This document shows, in pieces, positions 36,801 to 45,690 of a stretch of DNA of 64,000 nt. The stretch comes from Poritiphilus flavus. GTDB lineage: Bacteria > Bacteroidota > Bacteroidia > Flavobacteriales > Flavobacteriaceae. The stretch's first letter is position 1. Each line of letters opens with the position of its first letter. The stretch covers positions 186,001 to 250,000 of the forward strand of contig NZ_WXYO01000001.1 in assembly GCF_009901585.1 (NCBI RefSeq). The letters are read 5' to 3'. The notes under the pieces are model-generated. The model worked only from the letters and a program-made list of their open reading frames with translations. It ran no database searches and was not told the origin of the DNA. The translations under genes and the position numbers were made by a program.

Positions 36801-39800
36801 TCAACATCGGGCCTTACCGCCACTACAGCACAGGCAGCCATTGATGAACTGAATACCAATAGTACCGATGATCAGACCGCCGCGGAAGTGAGTTATAGCA
36901 ACACAACCTCAGGTCTTACTGCCACCACAACACAGGCGGCCATTGATGAATTGAATACCAATAGCACGGACGATCAGACTGCGGCAGAGGTAAGCTATGA
37001 CAACTCAACTTCAGGACTTACGGCCACCAACACCAAGGCGGCCATTGATGAACTGAATACCAATAGTACTGATGACCAGACCGCTGCAGAAGTAAGTTAT
37101 GACAATTCAACCTCTGGTCTTACCGCCACCAACACCAAGGCGGCCATTGACGAAGTGGCTGCAGGAAGCTCCGATGACCAGAACATCGCTAACCTGGCTA
37201 TTAACACCACTTCAAATGTATTGACAGTAGGCATCGAAAGTGGTTCCTCACAGACCGTCGATCTGTCCCATCTGGATGACAGTGGGACCGATGACCAGAC
37301 CGCTGCGGAGGTGAGCTATGACAACTCAACATCGGGCCTTACCGCCACTACAACCCAGGCAGCTATTGATGAGCTAAATACCAATAGTACTGACGATCAG
37401 GATATTGAAAGTCTGGCCGTTGATACCGGCACCAATGTTCTAACCGTCGGCATTGAAAATGGTGACTCAATGACCGTGGACCTCTCCCATCTGGATGACT
37501 CTGGAACGGATGATCAGAACATTGCTAACCTGGCTATTAACACCACTTCAAATGTATTAACCGTAGGTATTGAGGGCGGTTCCTCACAGACCGTTGACCT
37601 TTCACATTTGGATGATTCCGGAACGGACGATCAGACCGCTCTAGAGGTAAGCTATAACAATTCAACATCGGGCCTTACCGCCACTACAACACAGGCAGCC
37701 ATTGATGAACTAAATACCAATAGTACCGATGATCAGACCGCAGCAGAAGTGAGTTATAGCAACACAACTTCAGGTCTTACTGCCACCACAACACAGGCGG
37801 CCATTGATGAATTGAATACCAATAGCACCGACGATCAGACTGCGGCAGAGGTAAGCTATGACAACTCAACTTCAGGACTTACCGCCACGAATACCAAGGC
37901 GGCCCTAGACGAAGTGGCTGCAGGAAGCTCCGATGACCAGAACATCGCTAACCTGGCTATTAACACCACTTCAAATGTATTAACAGTCGGTATTGAGAGC
38001 GGTTCCTCACAGACCGTTGACCTTTCACATTTGGATGATTCCGGAACGGACGATCAGACCGCTCTAGAGGTAAGCTATAACAATTCAACATCGGGCCTTA
38101 CCGCCACTACAGCACAGGCAGCCATTGATGAACTAAATACCAATAGTACCGATGATCAGACCGCTGCGGAAGTGAGTTATTCCAACACATCCTCAGGTCT
38201 TACTGCCACCACAACACAGGCGGCCATTGATGAGCTAAATACCAATAGTACTGACGATCAGACTGCAGCAGAGGTAAGCTATGACAACTCAACTTCAGGT
38301 CTTACGGCAACGAATACCAAGGCAGCTATAGACGAAGTGGCTGCAGGAAGCTCCGATGACCAGAACATCGCTAACCTGGCTATTAATACTACTTCAAATG
38401 TATTGACCGTCGGTATTGAGAGCGGTTCCTCACAGACCGTTAATCTCTCCCACCTGGATGACAGTGGGACCGATGACCAGACCGCTGCGGAGGTGAGCTA
38501 TGACAACTCAACATCGGGCCTTACCGCCACTACAACACAGGCAGCTATTGATGAGCTAAATACCAATAGTACCGATGATCAGACCGCAGCGGAAGTAAGT
38601 TATTCCAACACATCCTCAGGGCTTACTGCCACCACAACACAGGCTGCCATTGATGAATTGAATACCAATAGCACCGACGATCAGACTGCGGCAGAGGTAA
38701 GCTATGACAACTCAACTTCAGGACTTACCGCCACGAATACCAAGGCGGCCATTGACGAAGTGGCTGCAGGAAGCTCCGATGACCAGAACATCGCTAACCT
38801 GGCTATTAACACTACTTCAAATGTATTAACCGTAGGCATTGAGAGCGGTTCGTCACAGACCGTTGACCTCTCCCATTTGGATGACAGTGGAACCGATGAT
38901 CAGACTGCAGCAGAGGTGAGCTATAACAATTCAACATCGGGCCTTACCGCCACTACAGCACAGGCAGCCATTGATGAACTAAATACCAATAGTACCGATG
39001 ATCAGACCGCAGCGGAAGTAAGCTATTCCAACACCACCTCAGGTCTTACTGCCACCACAACACAGGCGGCCATTGATGAATTGAATACCAATAGCACCGA
39101 CGATCAGACTGCGGCAGAGGTAAGCTATGACAACTCAACTTCAGGACTTACCGCCACGAATACCAAGGCGGCCATTGACGAAGTGGCTGCAGGAAGCTCC
39201 GATGACCAGAACATCGCGAACCTGGCTATTAATACCACTTCAAATGTATTAACCGTAGGTATTGAGAGCGGTTCTTCACAGACCGTTGACCTTTCACATT
39301 TGGATGATTCCGGAACGGACGATCAGACCGCTCTAGAGGTAAGCTATAACAATTCAACATCGGGCCTTACCGCCACTACAACCCAGGCAGCCATTGATGA
39401 ACTAAATACCAATAGTACCGATGATCAGACCGCTGCAGAAGTGAGTTATAGCAACACAACCTCAGGTCTTACAGCTACCACAACACAGGCGGCCATTGAC
39501 GAAGTGGTTGCAGGAAGCTCCGATGACCAGAACATCGCTAACCTGGCTATTAACACCACTTCAAATGTATTGACTGTAGGTATTGAAAGTGGTTCCTCAC
39601 AGACTGTTGATCTCTCCCACCTGGATGACAGTGGGACTGATGACCAAACCGCTGCGGAGGTGAGCTATGACAACTCAACATCCGGCCTTACCGCCACAAA
39701 CACCAAAGCAGCCATTGATGAAGTGGCGGCAGGAAGCTCCGATGACCAGAACATCGCTAACCTGGCTATTAACACCACTTCAAATGTATTGACCGTCGGT

Positions 39801-41150
39801 ATTGAGAGCGGTTCCTCACAGACCGTTGACCTTTCACATTTGGATGATTCCGGAACGGACGATCAGACCGCAGCGGAAGTAAGTTATGACAACTCAACTT
39901 CAGGTCTTACGGCAACGAATACCAAGGCAGCTATAGACGAAGTGGCTGCAGGAAGCTCCGATGACCAGAACATCGCTAACCTGGCTATTAATACTACTTC
40001 AAATGTATTGACCGTCGGTATTGAGAGCGGTTCGTCACAGACCGTTAATCTTTCTCATCTGGATGACAGTGGAACCGATGATCAGACTGCAGCAGAGGTG
40101 AGCTATAGCAACACATCCTCAGGCCTTACCGCCACCACAACCCAGGCGGCTATTGATGAACTGAATACCAATAGTACCGACGATCAGACCGCCGCTGAAG
40201 TGAGCTATAGCAACACATCCTCAGGCCTTACCGCCACCACAACCCAGGCGGCTATTGATGAACTGAATACCAATAGTACCGACGATCAGACCGCCGCTGA
40301 AGTGAGTTATTCCAACACATCCTCAGGTCTTACTGCCACCACAACACAGGCGGCCATTGATGAGCTAAATACCAACAGTACCGACGATCAGACCGCCGCA
40401 GAAGTGAGTTATGACAACTCAGCATCCGGCCTTACCGCCACAAACACCAAAGCAGCTATTGATGAGCTAAATACCAATAGTACCGATGATCAGACCGCCG
40501 CGGAAGTAAGCTACGACAACTCAACCTCAGGACTTACCGCTACAAACACCAAGGCAGCTATTGATGAATTAAATACCAATAGCTCCGACGATCAGACGGC
40601 TGCGGAAGTAAGCTATTCCAATACAACCTCAGGCCTTACCGCCACCACAACCCAGGCGGCCATTGATGAAGTAGCCGCGGGGGGAAGCACGGATGATCAG
40701 ACTGCTGCGGAAGTGAGCTATGACAACTCAACATCAGGCCTTACCGCCACAAACACCAAAGCGGCCATTGATGAATTGAATACCAATAGTACCGATGATC
40801 AGACCGCTGCGGAAGTGAGCTATGACAACTCAACATCAGGCCTTACCGCCACAAACACCAAGGCAGCTATTGATGAAGTAGCCGCAGGTATAGGCACTGC
40901 TGATTATGTGAAACCCATCGATGCCATTACAGGGGATACTACACTGGGCGCTACACACTATACGGTGGTACTTGGATCGGGGGTTTATACAACTGGTATT
41001 TCACTGCCTACTGCTTCGACCAATACCGGAAGGATATACATTATACGAAACGACTCTGGAGTTGGAGTACTGGTAAATGGCAGCACACTGGCCAATGGTA
41101 GTGTGATATGGTATCAGAGCACGGGATCAGCCTGGGTTCAAATCAATTAA
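33867..41150 (+). CDS. Giant secreted repeat protein (2427 residues)
   Basis: A signal peptide (MKSTKLLLSLLFFTTYVAFYGQ) is followed by a flavobacterial surface-protein start (VSIGSAVPDASAQLDITATDKG, GFYFWDGTAWQRL). Next come five 36-residue repeats (SLSLNADNTNLDFVDESGT), about forty 34-residue repeats (DDQTAAEVSYDNSTSGLTAT, then TQAAIDELNTNST) and about thirteen 39-residue repeats (DDQNIANLAI ... LSHLDDSGT). It ends in a small beta domain (RIYIIRNDSGVGVLVNG ... WYQSTGSAWVQIN). The EVSY..SGLTAT..QAAIDEL unit resembles repeats in phage tail fibres and bacterial surface fibres. The protein has no recognisable type IX sorting domain itself; the next gene does. A fibrous adhesin is likely. Confidence 0.88.
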   Translation: MKSTKLLLSLLFFTTYVAFYGQVSIGSAVPDASAQLDITATDKGVLIPRVTLQSTSDDITITNGNVTGLIVYAQDAVSDIIPGFYFWDGTAWQRLLNPADINVLETTTDLEDREDGLISFINEDGILQTVKKSDITDNEDGTYTFTNNDGSDVIINTNQITITDMVSGHLIATITQADGTVLQINETVATFVDNADGTITYTDEAGIANTLNKSNITDNTDGTYTFTNNDGSDVIIDTNGITISNTITGNRIATITKADGSSEDLHETITSLSLNADNINLDFVDESGTTTQVDLTDAVTNLETVTSLSLNADNTNLDFVDESGTTTQVDLTDAVTNLETVTSLSLNADNTNLDFADENGTTTQVDLTDAVTNLETVTSLSLNADNTNLDFVDESGTTTQVDLTDAVTNLETVTSLSLNADNTNLDFVDESGSTTQVDLTDAVTNLETTTTLTDNLDGTYTYSSENGVSTTFTGTDDQTATEVSYDNTSSGLTATTTQAAIDELNTNSTDDQTATEVSYDNSTSGLTATTTQAAIDELNTNSTDDQTAAEVSYSNASSGLTATTTQAAIDELNTNSTDDQTAAEVSYDNSTSGLTATTTQAAIDELNTNSTDDQTAAEVSYSNTSSGLTATTTQAAIDELNTNSSDDQTAAEVSYDNSTSGLTATNTKAAIDEVAAGSSDDQNIANLAINTTSNVLTVGIESGSSQTVDLSHLDDSGTDDQTAAEVSYDNSTSGLTATTTQAAIDELNTNSTDDQTAAEVSYSNTSSGLTATTTQAAIDELNTNSTDDQTAAEVSYDNSTSGLTATNTKAAIDEVAAGSSDDQNIANLAINTTSNVLTVGIESGSSQTVDLSHLDDSGTDDQTAAEVSYSNTTSGLTATTTQAAIDELNTNSTDDQTAAEVSYDNSTSGLTATNTKAAIDEVAAGSSDDQNIANLAINTTSNVLTVGIESGSSQTVDLSHLDDSGTDDQTALEVSYNNSTSGLTATTAQAAIDELNTNSTDDQTAAEVSYSNTTSGLTATTTQAAIDELNTNSTDDQTAAEVSYDNSTSGLTATNTKAAIDELNTNSTDDQTAAEVSYDNSTSGLTATNTKAAIDEVAAGSSDDQNIANLAINTTSNVLTVGIESGSSQTVDLSHLDDSGTDDQTAAEVSYDNSTSGLTATTTQAAIDELNTNSTDDQDIESLAVDTGTNVLTVGIENGDSMTVDLSHLDDSGTDDQNIANLAINTTSNVLTVGIEGGSSQTVDLSHLDDSGTDDQTALEVSYNNSTSGLTATTTQAAIDELNTNSTDDQTAAEVSYSNTTSGLTATTTQAAIDELNTNSTDDQTAAEVSYDNSTSGLTATNTKAALDEVAAGSSDDQNIANLAINTTSNVLTVGIESGSSQTVDLSHLDDSGTDDQTALEVSYNNSTSGLTATTAQAAIDELNTNSTDDQTAAEVSYSNTSSGLTATTTQAAIDELNTNSTDDQTAAEVSYDNSTSGLTATNTKAAIDEVAAGSSDDQNIANLAINTTSNVLTVGIESGSSQTVNLSHLDDSGTDDQTAAEVSYDNSTSGLTATTTQAAIDELNTNSTDDQTAAEVSYSNTSSGLTATTTQAAIDELNTNSTDDQTAAEVSYDNSTSGLTATNTKAAIDEVAAGSSDDQNIANLAINTTSNVLTVGIESGSSQTVDLSHLDDSGTDDQTAAEVSYNNSTSGLTATTAQAAIDELNTNSTDDQTAAEVSYSNTTSGLTATTTQAAIDELNTNSTDDQTAAEVSYDNSTSGLTATNTKAAIDEVAAGSSDDQNIANLAINTTSNVLTVGIESGSSQTVDLSHLDDSGTDDQTALEVSYNNSTSGLTATTTQAAIDELNTNSTDDQTAAEVSYSNTTSGLTATTTQAAIDEVVAGSSDDQNIANLAINTTSNVLTVGIESGSSQTVDLSHLDDSGTDDQTAAEVSYDNSTSGLTATNTKAAIDEVAAGSSDDQNIANLAINTTSNVLTVGIESGSSQTVDLSHLDDSGTDDQTAAEVSYDNSTSGLTATNTKAAIDEVAAGSSDDQNIANLAINTTSNVLTVGIESGSSQTVNLSHLDDSGTDDQTAAEVSYSNTSSGLTATTTQAAIDELNTNSTDDQTAAEVSYSNTSSGLTATTTQAAIDELNTNSTDDQTAAEVSYSNTSSGLTATTTQAAIDELNTNSTDDQTAAEVSYDNSASGLTATNTKAAIDELNTNSTDDQTAAEVSYDNSTSGLTATNTKAAIDELNTNSSDDQTAAEVSYSNTTSGLTATTTQAAIDEVAAGGSTDDQTAAEVSYDNSTSGLTATNTKAAIDELNTNSTDDQTAAEVSYDNSTSGLTATNTKAAIDEVAAGIGTADYVKPIDAITGDTTLGATHYTVVLGSGVYTTGISLPTASTNTGRIYIIRNDSGVGVLVNGSTLANGSVIWYQSTGSAWVQIN
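35292..40899 (+). repeat. In-gene tandem repeats of 102 and 117 bases
   Basis: About forty 102-base units (34 codons) are interleaved with about thirteen 117-base units (39 codons). Higher-order blocks, such as three 102-base units plus one 117-base unit, recur. Units vary at third codon positions but many runs of dozens of bases are identical, so slippage or recombination could change the gene length. A separate set of five 108-base units lies upstream (about 34666-35206). Confidence 0.9.
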
Positions 41151-41161
41151 AACAGGGCATT

Positions 41162-42412
41162 ATGTATAGAGCTTTATTGCAACGGCTACTACTTATTCTG
41201 GGATTTCTGCTACCCGGCACATGGGTCCTACAGGCGCAGTTCACCAATCAGGGTGAATTTACCATTCTGGCTGACACAGAAGTCGGGATATTTGATGCCA
41301 TAGAAAACACCATCTCCGGCACCATTATAAACGATGGAGCGCTTTTTAGCTACTCTCACTTCAATAATAACGGGATCATGGACTTTACGACCGGAGGAGA
41401 ACTACATTTCGAAGGTTCCGCCCTCCAGATGATCAGTGGGACCGGTGAAAACTTCTTGTACGACCTGCATTTTAATAATACAAGTGCTGTATCTCCTTTT
41501 GAACTCAGCGGAAATATTAGTGTTGGCCATATCGCCAATTTTAATGAAGGCATACTGAACAATATTGATTTTGGAGGCAGTATTACCTTCGAGGAAGACG
41601 CGGACCATACCAATACCAGCGACCTAAGCCATGTTAATGGTAAGGTGATCAAGTATGGTGAAAACAGTTTTATTTTCCCAATAGGCGATAACGGGCAGTA
41701 CCGCCCAGCCAATATCACTGCTCCTCAGGAAATTTTGGACTCCTATACCGGGCAATACGTTTTGGAAAATAGCAATTCTTCCTATCCCCATGATCTAAAA
41801 ACAGACCTTATTCTACAGATCAACAACACGGAGTACTGGACCATTGAAAGGAATAGTGGCAGCTCGGATGTAGTACTTAGCCTGAGTTGGGATAAAGACA
41901 CTTCTCCGGATTTTATTACCAACGCTGATCCTGCCAGTTTACACATAGTAAGATGGGATGCCGAAAGAGGTTTTTGGGTAGATGAAGGAGGAATCCTCAA
42001 TGCAGCTGACCAAACGATCACTACCATTGCAAGTGTCTCCGGTTATGGGGTTTTTACCCTGGCCACGGTTGAAGTAGATGAAGTGTTACCAGGCGGCCTG
42101 GTGCCATACAATGCTGTCTCGCCCAACAGCAACGGAGAAAACGATGTTTTCAGAATTGATGGCCTGGAGCGCTTTCCTAATAATACGGTGGAAATCTTCA
42201 ACTCATGGGGAGTAAGCGTCTTTAAAACCAGCGGATACAATAATGCAGATAATGCATTTAGAGGATTTTCTAAGGGAAACTTTACAATGAACAATTCGGA
42301 GCCCCTGCCTACGGGAACCTATTTTTATGTGCTTAACTATGAATACTCTGAAAACGGAAGTGCAGCACGTACAGTCCGAAAAGCCGGGTTCCTCTATATA
42401 GATGCAAATTAG
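41162..42412 (+). CDS. Secreted protein with type IX secretion type B sorting domain
   Basis: A 416-residue protein. ATG at 41162 is chosen, 12 bases after the giant gene, because it gives a signal peptide directly (MYRALLQRLLLILGFLLPGTWVLQA); an earlier in-frame ATG would overlap the giant gene. The middle is beta-rich. The last 95 residues form the gliding-motility-associated C-terminal domain (NAVSPNSNGENDVFRIDGL, VEIFNSWGVSVF, LPTGTYFYVLNY, AGFLYIDAN), which directs export by the type IX system. It is followed by a PorP/SprF-like gene, the usual partner of type B cargo. Confidence 0.9.
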   Translation: MYRALLQRLLLILGFLLPGTWVLQAQFTNQGEFTILADTEVGIFDAIENTISGTIINDGALFSYSHFNNNGIMDFTTGGELHFEGSALQMISGTGENFLYDLHFNNTSAVSPFELSGNISVGHIANFNEGILNNIDFGGSITFEEDADHTNTSDLSHVNGKVIKYGENSFIFPIGDNGQYRPANITAPQEILDSYTGQYVLENSNSSYPHDLKTDLILQINNTEYWTIERNSGSSDVVLSLSWDKDTSPDFITNADPASLHIVRWDAERGFWVDEGGILNAADQTITTIASVSGYGVFTLATVEVDEVLPGGLVPYNAVSPNSNGENDVFRIDGLERFPNNTVEIFNSWGVSVFKTSGYNNADNAFRGFSKGNFTMNNSEPLPTGTYFYVLNYEYSENGSAARTVRKAGFLYIDAN

Positions 42413-42422
42413 ATCACCTTAA

Positions 42423-43364
42423 ATGGCACTACAATTGCTTATAACGAATACAAAGAATATCTTGGCGACTGCTATCTTTTTGACACTTTCCTTAATCGTC
42501 AACGCCCAGCAAGAAGCCCAATTCACCCAATACATGTATAATACGGTGATCATAAATCCGGCTTATGCCGGCAGCCGTGGATGTATGAGTTTCAATACCT
42601 TATACCGGTCTCAGTGGGTAGGCCTGGAAGGCGCTCCAAAAACCGTTTTCTTTTCCTTAAATACACCAATTAGCAGGAAAGTGGGTCTGGGGTTCTCCTT
42701 TTATAAGAATGAGATCGGCCCCTCTGTAGAAAACATGATCGCTACCGATTATGCCTATAGTGTAAAACTCTCAAGAGGTATCACACAATTAAGTTTCGGA
42801 ATAAAGGCCGGCATACAAACCTTGGATATAGACTTTTCCAAGCTTAACATTTTCAGTCCGTTAGAGCAGGCATTTGAGAACAATATAGATAACCGCATAA
42901 CCCCTCTTTTAGGGCTGGGGGCTATGCTCCACAATGATAAATGGTATATGGGAATTTCGGCTCCCAACATCTTACAGACCGAACATTACGAGGATAATTC
43001 CCTGTCTACCGCCACTGAAAAATTACATGTTTTCTATACCGCAGGATATGTTTTTGATCTGCCCAGAGATGTACAGTTCAAACCTGCAATTCTAGCCAAA
43101 TATGTAGCAGGCGCCCCTTTAGGATTGGATCTGTCCGCCAATTTTTTAATCTATCGCAGATTTACACTTGGCGCCTCATACCGGCTTAATGCCGCAGCCA
43201 GTGCCCTGGTTGCCATCCAACTTAACAATCAGATAATGATTGGATACGCATATGATACCGACGCGACCAGCCTGAGTAATTATAACTATGGTTCACATGA
43301 GGTGTTTTTACGATTTGAATTGCTTTCCAGGGTACGGAATAATATTTCTCCCAGATTTTTTTAG
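42423..43364 (+). CDS. PorP/SprF-like outer membrane protein of type IX secretion
   Basis: A 313-residue outer membrane beta-barrel with a signal peptide (ILATAIFLTLSLIVNAQ) and the family start QEAQFTQYMYNTVIINPAYAG, then SFNTLYRSQWVGLEGAPKT. SprF is needed for export of the SprB adhesin in Flavobacterium johnsoniae, and PorP/SprF-like genes generally sit next to their type B cargo. Here it lies 10 bases after the type B protein gene and 34 before the next gene, so it is probably the dedicated partner. Confidence 0.93.
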   Translation: MALQLLITNTKNILATAIFLTLSLIVNAQQEAQFTQYMYNTVIINPAYAGSRGCMSFNTLYRSQWVGLEGAPKTVFFSLNTPISRKVGLGFSFYKNEIGPSVENMIATDYAYSVKLSRGITQLSFGIKAGIQTLDIDFSKLNIFSPLEQAFENNIDNRITPLLGLGAMLHNDKWYMGISAPNILQTEHYEDNSLSTATEKLHVFYTAGYVFDLPRDVQFKPAILAKYVAGAPLGLDLSANFLIYRRFTLGASYRLNAAASALVAIQLNNQIMIGYAYDTDATSLSNYNYGSHEVFLRFELLSRVRNNISPRFF

Positions 43365-43397
43365 GAAGGCGAAAGGCAAGCTTAATAATTTGACCAA

Positions 43398-45302
43398 ATG
43401 TCACATAAAAATCCTCCTATAGCAGCGAGTAATCTCGTTAGACTTTTTAGCATATTTCTAATAATTATTGGCTTGCTCCGCGTTTCAGCCCAGGAAAATA
43501 GATTAAAAAAAGCCAATAAAGACTACGAAGAATTGGCCTTCCCTGATGCGACATCCATCTACCTTAAAATAGCAGAATCGGGTTTCAAATCCGAAGAGCT
43601 GTTTCAAAAACTAGGAAACAACTATTACTTTAATGCAAAATATGCTGATGCCTTGAAATGGTATGCAGAACTACTGGATCTTAACAACAGTCCGGAAGAC
43701 CCCATCTATCTGTTGCGTTACAGCCAAACCCTTAAAGCTCTTGGTCATAACAAGGAGTCGGAAATAATGTACAATAGGTTTCAGGAACGTATCCTGGGGG
43801 AAGACGCCAATTATAGCACTGACGCTCAATTCTATCTGAACCTTATAGCGGATAATTCAAACCGCTATACCCTTCAACCACTTACAATAAATACTGACAA
43901 GGTAGAATTTGGCGCTACTGTTCTCGGAGATAAATTGATATACACCGCCGCCGGTGAAATGTCCGGCCCTGTAAAACGTATACATTCATGGACAAATGAA
44001 ATTTTCTATGACTTTTATCAGGCCAAAATTGAGGAAAACGGAAATCTGGGGAAAGCTGAAAAAATGCCCGGTAATCTGAACAGCAGATACAATGAGTCTT
44101 CGGTAGTATTTACAAAAGACGGGAACACTGCCTATTTTACCAGAAATAATACCACCCCTAAATCAAAAAAAGTCAAAGGTCGAAAGGATAATCTAAAGAT
44201 CTACAGGGCCACAAAAGTCAATGATAAATGGAAAAATATTGAAGACCTTTCTATCAATTCAGATATTTATTCCAATGCACACCCGGCCCTAAGCCCTGAC
44301 GAACGCAGCTTGTTTTTTGCCTCTAATATGCCAGGATCTCTCGGGCAAACAGATATTTTTATGGTTGAGATCAATGCTGATGGCTCACTTTCAGAACCAG
44401 AAAATCTGGGTCCTGGAATAAATACCAGGGGCAGAGAGTCTTTTCCTTTTGTATCCGGGGACCAGGAGCTATACTTTTCTTCTGATGGGCACTTTGGACT
44501 GGGGAGCTACGATGTTTTTTACGTGGATCTGACAGCTAAAACACATCAGATAATCAATTTGGGAAAACCCATAAATAGTTCCTTTGACGATTTTGCCTTT
44601 TGGATTGACAATAAAACCCATCAAGGATATTTTAGTTCTAACCGTCAAGGGGGAAAGGGGCAGGACGATATATACCGTTTTACGGAAATCATCCCGATCA
44701 AAAAAGCGATTAGCAATACGATTTCTGGAAAAGTAACCGATGAAAAAACCGGAGAACCCCAGGAAGGCGTTACCATAACTTTCAGAGATATGGAAAACAA
44801 TATCCTGGCCTCGGTAACCACGGATGAAAGCGGCTCCTATACCCAGGAGATCAATAGGTACCTTGAGCACAGGTTGGTTGCTCACAAAAACGGCTTTGAA
44901 ACTACGGATAAGTTCATAGCCCAAGGAGCACCTGCTCGGGAAGTTGATTTTTCTTTAAAGGCCAATATCGTAGAAATTCCCGATAAAATAAAGCAGCGTA
45001 TTGCCGAACAGGATATAGTTAAGATCCTGTCTAAGGAAGAACCAAACAAAGTAAAGCATATAGACGGTATACAACCCGGTTACTTTTTGATCGCCAACGT
45101 ATATAGCTGCAAATCGTTCTCCAACAGGTTTATGCGTTTCCTTGAAAAGAAAGGTTTGTCCCCTAAATCCTTTTACAGAAGTCAAAACAATTACTATTAC
45201 GTGTATCTGGAACGTTATGATACCTTGCAAGAGGCCCGAAAAGCCAGGGATAGTAAGTTTTTTGGAAAGTATCTGGCTAAAACATGGATATTGGAGTATT
45301 AA
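43398..45302 (+). CDS. TPR/PD40 propeller protein with carboxypeptidase-regulatory and SPOR-like C-terminus
   Basis: A 634-residue exported protein. After a signal-like segment (FSIFLIIIGLLRVSAQ) come TPR-like helices (about 30-130), a PD40/WD40-like propeller (150-430; HPALSPDERSLFFASNMPG, YFSSNRQGGKGQDDIYRF) and a carboxypeptidase-regulatory-like domain (445-520, ISGKVTDEKTGEPQEGVTI). The C-terminal 80 residues look like a SPOR peptidoglycan-binding domain (GYFLIANVYSCKSFSNRFM, YYYVYLERYDTLQEARKAR). Genes at this position next to sprF-like genes usually encode proteins ending in an OmpA domain; here SPOR seems to replace it as the cell-wall anchor. Confidence 0.85.
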   Translation: MSHKNPPIAASNLVRLFSIFLIIIGLLRVSAQENRLKKANKDYEELAFPDATSIYLKIAESGFKSEELFQKLGNNYYFNAKYADALKWYAELLDLNNSPEDPIYLLRYSQTLKALGHNKESEIMYNRFQERILGEDANYSTDAQFYLNLIADNSNRYTLQPLTINTDKVEFGATVLGDKLIYTAAGEMSGPVKRIHSWTNEIFYDFYQAKIEENGNLGKAEKMPGNLNSRYNESSVVFTKDGNTAYFTRNNTTPKSKKVKGRKDNLKIYRATKVNDKWKNIEDLSINSDIYSNAHPALSPDERSLFFASNMPGSLGQTDIFMVEINADGSLSEPENLGPGINTRGRESFPFVSGDQELYFSSDGHFGLGSYDVFYVDLTAKTHQIINLGKPINSSFDDFAFWIDNKTHQGYFSSNRQGGKGQDDIYRFTEIIPIKKAISNTISGKVTDEKTGEPQEGVTITFRDMENNILASVTTDESGSYTQEINRYLEHRLVAHKNGFETTDKFIAQGAPAREVDFSLKANIVEIPDKIKQRIAEQDIVKILSKEEPNKVKHIDGIQPGYFLIANVYSCKSFSNRFMRFLEKKGLSPKSFYRSQNNYYYVYLERYDTLQEARKARDSKFFGKYLAKTWILEY

Positions 45303-45317
45303 GTTTCTGGCTTCTGT

Positions 45318-45553
45318 TATCGCTTGCAGCACCGCTATTTCTGAAAAACCTTTGGCCAATTTTTGTGCTAAATGCTTTGGTGAATGGCCAGTCTTTTTGG
45401 GCAGCATAGAAGGCAAACTTCGTAAAGAATCGCCGAAACCTTGGAGGCGATTTAGAAGAATGACTTCGGTTTTAAAGCGAAGCTTTAAAAATGCCTCTCC
45501 AAAAAGTGTCTTTTCTTTTGTTTCGTTTTCTTTGGACAAGTAAAGAAAATGAA
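45318..45553 (+). repeat. Structured intergenic element, body type B, copy B5 lacking arm 2
   Basis: Leader, outer stem CTTTTTGG/CCAAAAAG, arm 1 (ACTTCG/CGAA), arm 3 TTTTAAAGC/GCTTTAAAA and terminal hairpin TTTTCTTT/AAAGAAAA are kept. Arm 2 is missing: CCGAAACCTTGGAGGCG replaces the roughly 38-base longer segment of B2. The precise loss of one hairpin fits a multi-armed structure. Confidence 0.75.
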
Positions 45554-45644
45554 ATGCGAGATAGAAAGTTTTTGTACATGATAATTGCAAGCACGGATTG
45601 CAAATCCGCGCTATCTGGTTTGTTTTGTTCTTTTGTTGAATTTA

Positions 45645-45665
45645 CCACGAGATACAATCTCGCGG
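45645..45665 (+). repeat. Short hairpin D, copy 4
   Basis: Identical to the other three copies. A short-loop F hairpin (CGGATTGCAAATCCG) precedes it near 45592. Confidence 0.75.
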
Positions 45666-45690
45666 TAGCGAAGGCTGACATCGGATAAAT

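Noticed and set aside
35292-40899. Regular direct repeats reminiscent of a CRISPR array
   Set aside because: Units are 102 or 117 bases, in frame, lack unique spacers and encode a continuous secreted protein.
41108-41161. Earlier ATG for the type B sorted protein
   Set aside because: It overlaps the 3' end of the giant gene and would place 18 non-hydrophobic residues before the signal peptide.
45142-45543. Open frame of 133 codons spanning the end of the SPOR gene and element B5
   Set aside because: It starts inside a well-supported gene in another frame and runs through non-coding repeat sequence.
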